Source: Thermoplasmatales archaeon (GTDB lineage: Archaea; Thermoplasmatota; JASEFT01; JAUWIS01). From it: DNA of 7,985 bases. The translations under genes and the position numbers were made by a program. The stretch covers positions 1 to 7,985 of the forward strand of contig JASEEW010000082.1 in the NCBI GenBank assembly GCA_030019485.1, in the 5' to 3' direction. Every line of letters starts with the position of its first letter. The stretch's first letter is position 1. Under the pieces are notes generated by a model. The model ran no database searches. It worked only from the letters and a program-made list of their open reading frames with translations, and was not told where the DNA came from. Shown one piece after another: positions 1 through 4,369 of the stretch.

Positions 1-480
1 TGCAACAATTTTTGGGACGTGAGACTCGCCCGACGCATAGGTTAGTCTAGCATCTTCACCCCATGTATTGCCGCCGTCGGTGCTGTTCTTGTAGTAAATT
101 TCGGTTCCTTCACCACTTACAAAAGCTGACCACACCACGTGTATTCCATCATTTTCGTCTACTATTATCGATGGAGTGTTATCGCTGCCAGGTTGGTCTG
201 CGATTACTTTCTCTTCCCATGTTTCTCCACTGTCCATACTTCTCGCATAATGTATCTTCCAGTCTCCAGTTCTAGCATCCTGCCACACTATATGAACCCA
301 ACCTTTTGAGTCCATCGCTATACTTGGGTGCAAAGAGTCTCCGCTAGCATTGCTTATCCTTATGTCCTTAGACCACCCCGCTACTAAAGGATCTTCTTCT
401 ATTTCTGCTTTTGCGTTTGCTTGTATAAAGTTTGCGAAAAACAGGCAAAAAATTATTAGAGAGAGAATGCTGGTCTTCAT
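1..480 (-). CDS. Secreted Asp-box (BNR/sialidase-like) beta-propeller protein, N-terminal part
   Basis: The reading frame is open from the ATG at 480-478 to the left edge, giving 160 residues; the C-terminus is outside the window. Residues 1 to about 24 look like a signal peptide: Lys2, a hydrophobic stretch (SILSLIIFCLFFANFI), then a small-residue region (QANAKA) suitable for cleavage. After it comes a repeat of about 51-53 residues. Each unit has a PSIxxD...G-hydrophobic-HVVW strand block (residues 52-66 and 103-117, with a third beginning near 156) followed by an Asp-box, SMDSGETW (81-88) and STDGGNTW (133-140). Asp-boxes mark blades of sialidase-type beta-propellers, but the fold alone does not establish sialidase activity and the catalytic residues are not visible. 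The protein is probably exported and binds or processes extracellular glycans or proteins. It starts 10 nt after the 68-residue gene, with a purine-rich GGCGGAG just upstream, so it appears to be the last visible gene of the queD operon. Confidence 0.8.
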   Translation of the reverse strand, partial: MKTSILSLIIFCLFFANFIQANAKAEIEEDPLVAGWSKDIRISNASGDSLHPSIAMDSKGWVHIVWQDARTGDWKIHYARSMDSGETWEEKVIADQPGSDNTPSIIVDENDGIHVVWSAFVSGEGTEIYYKNSTDGGNTWGEDARLTYASGESHVPKIVA

Positions 481-490
481 ATTCTCCGCC

Positions 491-697
491 TCAACAGTTC
501 ATCATCCACTGCAACACATACCTAACATTCTCTGATTGTGAATACCCGCTCTGATACTGCTCCTCAGAAATCTCTTTACCATGCTGTGCATCCAGCTCAT
601 TCTGGAATGCATTCATGATATTGTCTGCAGAATTAAAGTTTTCCTGCACCATTTTATCCTTCACGTTTCCCATACCTGTCATATTAAATCTTTTCAT
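491..697 (-). CDS. Hypothetical 68-residue protein in the thyX operon
   Basis: I do not recognise this protein. I chose the ATG at 697-695 because it overlaps the thyX stop as ATGA and is preceded by a strong GGAGGG (701-706) inside the thyX tail. A longer frame begins at 742 but would overlap thyX by 49 nt. The product is hydrophilic, with no signal peptide or membrane segment. It is Met-, Asn- and Gln-rich (MKRFNMTGMGNVKDKM at the start), has a middle that may be helical (residues 22-48), and ends in an aromatic/hydrophobic segment, VRYVLQWMMNC, with the only Cys as the last residue. It lies between thyX and the secreted propeller gene, on the same strand as the whole operon. The good ribosome-binding site and translational coupling argue that it is translated; function is unknown. 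Confidence 0.6.
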   Translation of the reverse strand: MKRFNMTGMGNVKDKMVQENFNSADNIMNAFQNELDAQHGKEISEEQYQSGYSQSENVRYVLQWMMNC

Positions 698-1377
698 TTT
701 CCCTCCTTTAAAACATCCTTCTTTCTTGGCATCAGCCCACATGATTCCATTTCAGGGCAATATCCTAATTGCTTGCATCTTGGTCCTGCTTCCTCAAACA
801 AAACAGGTGCAACCCTTTTCACCTGTTTCAGCATTTTGTTCGCCATATCCCTAATTTCCCACTGCGCCCTGTTACAGCAGCGCAATGAAAAGAAATAGTA
901 AAGCTCTCTTGCATTCATTGTTATTACAATGCTTGTTTTTGCTGCGTTTGGTAAAACGTATCTTGCATCCTCATCAGGAATGCCGTTTTTAACGAGTCTT
1001 TTGTATGTGTCCCAGACGTCTTTCATTGTTTTTTCAAAGGTCTTTCTTGTTTCATTCTTTTTCTCAACTGTTTCCGGTATAACATAGTCAGGTTCACCCA
1101 GGTTCACGTATCTCTGGGACTGCTGGGAAAAACTTGCTATTCTATGGCGCACAAGCTGATGCGTGCACGCCCTTGATATCCCATCAACAGCGAATGTGAA
1201 GCCTGCATGCTCCATGACAGAATGATGTCCTGAGCTTCTTGTCGCCCTGATGATTTTTCTGATTTTTTCATCATTCATCTCATCTATTTCTGCGCATTCC
1301 TTTGAATGACATGTATACGCTGCTGCTGCAACAGTTTTCTCAGGCTCAGGCGTATAATTTATCAGTTTCACTTTCAT
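694..1377 (-). CDS. thyX: Flavin-dependent thymidylate synthase ThyX
   Basis: ThyX methylates dUMP to dTMP using a methylene-pterin (folate or methanopterin type) as carbon donor and FAD/NAD(P)H as reductant, in the cytoplasm. At 227 residues it is a normal length. The diagnostic ThyX signature RHRxxSxxxxSxRY is intact: RHRIASFSQQSQRY at residues 77-90. Other family blocks are present: HHSVMEH (51-57), DEDARYVLPNA (135-145, substrate-binding region), and NARELYYFFSLR followed by AQWEIRDMA (155-179). The C-terminus carries three Cys (201, 207, 213) in a GPRCKQLGYCPEMESCG context, a tail seen in some archaeal and clostridial relatives and possibly metal-binding. The start is preceded by GGGGTGA and overlaps the GNAT stop by ATGA. 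With mptA nearby, it fits a pterin/one-carbon neighbourhood. Confidence 0.96.
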   Translation of the reverse strand: MKVKLINYTPEPEKTVAAAAYTCHSKECAEIDEMNDEKIRKIIRATRSSGHHSVMEHAGFTFAVDGISRACTHQLVRHRIASFSQQSQRYVNLGEPDYVIPETVEKKNETRKTFEKTMKDVWDTYKRLVKNGIPDEDARYVLPNAAKTSIVITMNARELYYFFSLRCCNRAQWEIRDMANKMLKQVKRVAPVLFEEAGPRCKQLGYCPEMESCGLMPRKKDVLKEGK

Positions 1378-1895
1378 TTTTTCACCCCTTTATTAATAAT
1401 ACTCATTACCGTTAGATCTTGATATTTTCCTCCCTTAAAGACATGTTCCCTGAGAACCCCTTCCTTTTTGAATCCACATTTCTCATAACATTTGAGTGCC
1501 CTCTTATTTGAAGGAAAAACATGCAAGTAGATTTTATGCAGATTGAGTTCATTAAATGCTAATGAAACCAATGTTTTGACTGCGTCAGAACCATATCCTT
1601 TGTTCCAGTATTTTTTTTCGCCAATCATTATGCCAAGCATGGCATTTCTGTTCCTAAAATCAATGTTATGCAGACCAACGTTGCCTATATGCTTTCCATT
1701 TGCATCTATGGCCAATACCCTGTTTTTATCATCGTTTATTGTTTTCTCAAACCATTTTTCTTCTTCTGCTTTTGATTTTGGAAAACGAGGAGGGCCAGCC
1801 AGTTTTACAACATCCATGTCATTAATCCATTTCAGACATCTGTCTAAGTCGTCTTTTTCCAATGCTCTTAGAACAACTTTTTTTCCTTTAATCAT
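1374..1895 (-). CDS. GNAT-family N-acetyltransferase (RimJ/RimL-like)
   Basis: This 173-residue protein has the GNAT fold of the RimJ/RimL/SpeG type. The N-terminus KKVVLRALEKDDLDRCLKW is the typical first strand and helix. The acetyl-CoA pyrophosphate-binding motif is at about 97-106 (WNKGYGSDAV, the Q/R-x-x-G-x-G/A class with N-K-G-Y-G), preceded by the LGIMIGEKKYW strand. Helix and strand YLHVFPSNKRALKCYEKCGFKKEG (123-146) form the usual C-terminal half. It should transfer acetyl from acetyl-CoA to an amine such as a protein N-terminus or a small molecule; the substrate cannot be read from the sequence. It is translationally coupled at both ends, by ATGA with queC upstream and ATGA with thyX downstream, and has a strong GAGGGGG ribosome-binding site. 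A role linked to archaeosine or thymidylate metabolism is only suggested by position. Confidence 0.88.
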   Translation of the reverse strand: MIKGKKVVLRALEKDDLDRCLKWINDMDVVKLAGPPRFPKSKAEEEKWFEKTINDDKNRVLAIDANGKHIGNVGLHNIDFRNRNAMLGIMIGEKKYWNKGYGSDAVKTLVSLAFNELNLHKIYLHVFPSNKRALKCYEKCGFKKEGVLREHVFKGGKYQDLTVMSIINKGVKK

Positions 1896-2572
1896 ACTTC
1901 CCCCTCATATTCGATTGGGTCATCATATCCTGCTTCCTTAAAACCTTTTAACCTTAATAAACATGAGTCGCATTTCCCACAGGCCTTTTTTCTTCCCTTG
2001 TAGCATGACCAAGTCAGATGATAAGACACTCCTAAGGACATGCCTTTTTTTATTATCTCAGATTTAGTCATATTTATAAGTGGATATTTTATTTGGATGG
2101 TTTTGGATTCAGCACCCTTTTTTGTCCCAAGCATTGCTGCTTTTTGGAATGCCTTGTAAAACTCTGGTCTGCAATCCGGATAACCTGAGTAATCAATGGC
2201 GTTTGCGCCTATGAAAACTGCATCTGCATTTATTGTTTCAGCCCAGGCAAGAGCAAATGAAAGCATTATCATGTTTCGTGCAGGCACGTATGTAACAGGA
2301 ATATCCTTGCCAATCTTCTTTCTTTTTTCCGGTATTTTTGTTTTTTTGTCTGTAAGCGCAGATTTAGCCCATGATAGATCAATCTTCACAATCTTATGCT
2401 TTAGATTGTAATGCCCAGCAATTTTTTCTGCACATTTCAACTCCTTTTTATGTTTCTGTTTGTAGTCAAACGATAAAGCATACACATCATATCCATCATC
2501 TAACGCGATGGCAAGTGTTGTTGCAGAATCAATCCCGCCCGACAAGAGAACTACAGCCTTTTGCTTACCCAT
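1892..2572 (-). CDS. queC: 7-cyano-7-deazaguanine (preQ0) synthase QueC
   Basis: QueC converts 7-carboxy-7-deazaguanine to preQ0 with ATP and ammonia. In archaea preQ0 is then inserted into tRNA position 15 for archaeosine. Numbered from the preferred ATG (2572), the N-type ATP-pyrophosphatase loop SGGIDS is at residues 11-16. The family blocks VPARNMIMLS (96-105) and YSGYPDCRPEF (128-138) are present. The four zinc-binding Cys are at 190, 198, 201 and 204 (SCYKGRKKACGKCDSC). Length is 226 residues, as expected. An upstream in-frame ATG at 2587 would add only MGAGC; I prefer 2572 because MGKQKAVVLLSGG matches the normal start. Even so the gene overlaps the end of queD by 22 nt, indicating tight coupling. 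The stop overlaps the GNAT start by ATGA. Confidence 0.95.
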   Translation of the reverse strand: MGKQKAVVLLSGGIDSATTLAIALDDGYDVYALSFDYKQKHKKELKCAEKIAGHYNLKHKIVKIDLSWAKSALTDKKTKIPEKRKKIGKDIPVTYVPARNMIMLSFALAWAETINADAVFIGANAIDYSGYPDCRPEFYKAFQKAAMLGTKKGAESKTIQIKYPLINMTKSEIIKKGMSLGVSYHLTWSCYKGRKKACGKCDSCLLRLKGFKEAGYDDPIEYEGEV

Positions 2573-3009
2573 GCACCCTGCCCCCATCCTTCATCCAATC
2601 CTATTTCAATCTCGGATATATTTTTATTTTTTATTTTCCCACATATTTTTTCAAGAACATATTTTGCAAGATTTTCTGCTGTTAAAGAGGGAATATCAAT
2701 TAGTGCAACATCTGTTTCAGGGAAAACATACCTTCTACCTTTTTCAGTAATCGTTACCTCATTTTTTTCTGATTTAACCTTTTTTTTGGGCAGAAGCACC
2801 TTATGGTCAAGTTCATCAACAATTTTTCTCATAGCATCTTTTACAACAGCAAAATCAACAATCATCCCGGATTTATCCTGCTGACCATGAATCCTTGCAT
2901 GGAGCGCGTATGTGTGACCATGCAGCCTGGAGCATTTTTTATGCGCTGGTATCATATGGCAGGCTGAGAATGTGAAATTGCTTTTCCATCCATCTATTGT
3001 TAGATACAT
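2551..3009 (-). CDS. queD: 6-carboxy-5,6,7,8-tetrahydropterin synthase QueD (PTPS family)
   Basis: QueD converts 7,8-dihydroneopterin triphosphate to 6-carboxytetrahydropterin, the second step of preQ0 synthesis. The protein has 152 residues. The QueD-specific CxxxHGH motif is CSRLHGH at 26-32: Cys26 is the catalytic nucleophile, and His18, His30 and His32 are the expected zinc ligands. Further family blocks are GMIVDF (48-53), ELDHKVLLP (66-74), SLTAENLA (108-115) and the C-terminal Glu in GLDEGWG (137-143). CxxxHGH separates it from PTPS-III folate-type enzymes, which carry Glu in place of Cys. It is the first gene of the minus-strand operon, diverges from mptA and overlaps queC. QueE, the enzyme between QueD and QueC, is not encoded in the window. 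Confidence 0.94.
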   Translation of the reverse strand: MYLTIDGWKSNFTFSACHMIPAHKKCSRLHGHTYALHARIHGQQDKSGMIVDFAVVKDAMRKIVDELDHKVLLPKKKVKSEKNEVTITEKGRRYVFPETDVALIDIPSLTAENLAKYVLEKICGKIKNKNISEIEIGLDEGWGQGAWVSKRL

Positions 3010-3047
3010 AAGTTACCTTTAAGTATTCCAACGTATTTAATCTTTTT
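3010..3047. promoter_or_regulatory. Divergent queD/mptA promoter region (38 bp between start codons)
   Basis: Only 38 bp separate the two ATGs. On the plus strand, TTTAAGTA at 3018-3025 is centred about 26 nt before the mptA ATG. On the minus strand, TTAAATAC (3040-3033), preceded by a purine-rich AAAAGA that suits a BRE, is centred about 27 nt before the queD ATG. Both distances are those expected of archaeal TATA boxes for leaderless transcripts. mptA has no Shine-Dalgarno in front of it, which agrees. queD has a weak AAGGT 6 nt upstream, so a short leader cannot be excluded. The two core promoters interleave, so they probably compete or share control. This rests on spacing and motif only. 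Confidence 0.5.
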
Positions 3048-3893
3048 ATGATTGATGTTCAGGAAAGAAAACCAAAACATGCATTCAAGCTGACAAGGGT
3101 GGGAATAATTGGCATAAAAAAACCTGTATCTGTTGAAAGAGGAGAGAGAATAACGATGCTCACACCGGTAATTGATGCATTTGTGGACCTTCCACCAACA
3201 AAAAAAGGCTCCCATATGTCACGCAATGTTGAAGCAATAAACGAGATTGTTGATGAGGCTGTCAGAAAACCTGTGAAAGGAATTGAGAATCTTTGTGCAT
3301 CTATTGCGAAAAGACTGCTGATTAAGCATCAGTACGCAAATTATGCTGAGGTGAATATGAATGCAGACTATTTTTTGGAAAGAAAATCACCCTCGGGTAA
3401 TAAAAGTATGGAAAATTATGGGCTAATCGCAAAAGCAACCATTAAAAGAGGGGATGATGTAAAAAAATCCATTGGCGTAAAGGTTATCGGGATGGCTGCC
3501 TGTCCATGCGCGATGGAAACAGTGAAGGAGCGCTCAAAATCAAAATTGACTGTCACTCACAATCAGAGAAACGTTGCATCACTCATGGTTGAGGTTCCTG
3601 AAAAATATGATGTTGAGGCACATGATCTGATAAAGATTGTTGAGTCATCCTTTTCATCACCAACCTATGAAATACTAAAAAGAGAGGATGAGGCGGATGT
3701 TGTTATGAGTGCGCATAAAAACCCAAAATTTGTTGAGGACATAGTGAGGGATATCCTTTCAAAAATTCTTGAAAAATACAAAAACCTTCCTGATAATGTT
3801 CTGGTAACTGTCAGGTCTGAGTCTGAGGAAAGCATACACAAACACAACGCATTTGCTGAAAGGGTCACAACACTTGGTGAGCTGAGGGAATGA
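3048..3893 (+). CDS. mptA: GTP cyclohydrolase of the MptA/FolE2 (COG1469) family
   Basis: This enzyme opens GTP to a dihydroneopterin product. Archaeal MptA is an Fe(II)-dependent enzyme giving the 2',3'-cyclic phosphate for methanopterin-type cofactors, while bacterial FolE2 gives the triphosphate. The 281-residue protein shows the family blocks: the N-terminal GIKKPVSV (22-29), LPPTKKGSHMSRNVEAI (48-64), the Cys motif GMAACPCAMETV (148-159), THNQR (170-174), ESSFSSPTYEILKREDE (199-215), NPKFVEDIVRDI (225-236) and HKHNAFAER (264-272). Which product it makes cannot be decided from this reading. It diverges from queD, whose usual substrate is dihydroneopterin triphosphate, and lies near thyX, which needs a reduced pterin carbon donor. 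Its stop overlaps the archease start by ATGA. No Shine-Dalgarno precedes the ATG, consistent with a leaderless mRNA. Confidence 0.93.
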   Translation: MIDVQERKPKHAFKLTRVGIIGIKKPVSVERGERITMLTPVIDAFVDLPPTKKGSHMSRNVEAINEIVDEAVRKPVKGIENLCASIAKRLLIKHQYANYAEVNMNADYFLERKSPSGNKSMENYGLIAKATIKRGDDVKKSIGVKVIGMAACPCAMETVKERSKSKLTVTHNQRNVASLMVEVPEKYDVEAHDLIKIVESSFSSPTYEILKREDEADVVMSAHKNPKFVEDIVRDILSKILEKYKNLPDNVLVTVRSESEESIHKHNAFAERVTTLGELRE

Positions 3894-4303
3894 AAAAATA
3901 CGACATTATAGAGCATACAGCAGACATAGGAATAAAGGCTTATGGTAAAAACTTGTCTGAATGTTTTGCTAATGCTGCTGTTGGGATGTTTGACATTATT
4001 TCTGATACAAAAAAAATAAAACCTGTTGGCGAGTATGAAATAAGTCTTAAATCCGATACTGTTGAGGAGCTGCTTGTGGACTGGCTCTCAAAACTTCTCA
4101 CAGTTTCTGATATTAACAACATTTTGTTTGGAAAATTTGATGTGTCTGTTGATGAAGAAAAATGCGAGTTAAATGCAAATGTTTATGGTGAAAATTTTGA
4201 TTCTGAGCGACATACTGTTGGCAAGGAGATAAAGGCGGTAACATATCACATACTTGAGGTCAACAAAGAAAAGGGTTATGTTCAGGTGTTGTTTGACATA
4301 TAG
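3890..4303 (+). CDS. Archease, RtcB activator protein
   Basis: Archease is a small metal-binding protein that speeds guanylylation of the RNA ligase RtcB and widens its NTP use. The 137-residue product matches the family end to end. It starts with EHTADIGIKAYG (8-19, containing the conserved Asp12) and continues with a NAAVGMFDII helix (28-37). SDTVEELLVDWLSKLL (55-70) is the hallmark middle helix. It ends with GKEIKAVTYHILEV (111-124) and the conserved QVLFDI (132-137), whose Asp136 is the other expected metal ligand. The start overlaps the mptA stop by ATGA, so translation is coupled to the pterin gene. rtcB, its functional partner, follows 66 bp later on the same strand, a classic archaeal pairing. 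Confidence 0.96.
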   Translation: MKKYDIIEHTADIGIKAYGKNLSECFANAAVGMFDIISDTKKIKPVGEYEISLKSDTVEELLVDWLSKLLTVSDINNILFGKFDVSVDEEKCELNANVYGENFDSERHTVGKEIKAVTYHILEVNKEKGYVQVLFDI

Positions 4304-4369
4304 TGTGTTTTAGATTTAAAGATAGAATTTAATAATGAATAACCCATACATAATTGCAAGGTGAATATC
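4304..4369 (+). promoter_or_regulatory. rtcB upstream gap: candidate TATA box and start-defining Shine-Dalgarno
   Basis: The 66-bp gap between archease and rtcB holds a strong Shine-Dalgarno, AAGGTGA (4358-4364), 5 nt before the ATG at 4370. That site includes an in-frame GTG (4361), which is therefore part of the ribosome-binding site and not the start. A TATA-like TTTAATAA (4328-4335) could start a short-leader transcript near 4357, right at the Shine-Dalgarno, so rtcB may have its own promoter as well as read-through from mptA-archease. I see no terminator-like hairpin or long T-tract after archease. The ribosome-binding site is secure; the promoter is tentative. Confidence 0.5.

Noticed and set aside
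1..480. Calling the propeller protein a true sialidase
   Set aside because: Asp-boxes occur in many non-sialidase propellers, and the Arg triad and other catalytic residues cannot be identified in the visible part.
698..742. Longer start (MWADAKK...) for the 68-residue protein
   Set aside because: It would overlap thyX by 49 nt, has no good ribosome-binding site, and its extra residues are read from the conserved thyX tail in another frame.
581..898. Plus-strand 105-residue frame opposite thyX and the small ORF
   Set aside because: Phe/His/Cys-rich translation typical of antisense frames; thyX on the other strand is certain.
2573..2587. Upstream ATG for queC adding MGAGC
   Set aside because: The QueC family starts just before the SGGxDS loop, and the added residues only lengthen the overlap with queD. 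Not fully excluded.
3000..3215. Minus-strand 71-residue frame covering the queD/mptA promoter
   Set aside because: It lies antisense to the conserved mptA N-terminus, overlaps the queD start, and resembles no protein; a shadow frame.
4361..4369. GTG start for rtcB, adding three residues (MNI)
   Set aside because: The GTG is part of the AAGGTGA Shine-Dalgarno that serves the ATG at 4370, and it has no ribosome-binding site of its own.
4304..4369. Terminator or small RNA between archease and rtcB
   Set aside because: No stable inverted repeat or long T-tract, and the short gap is explained by promoter-like and Shine-Dalgarno sequence.
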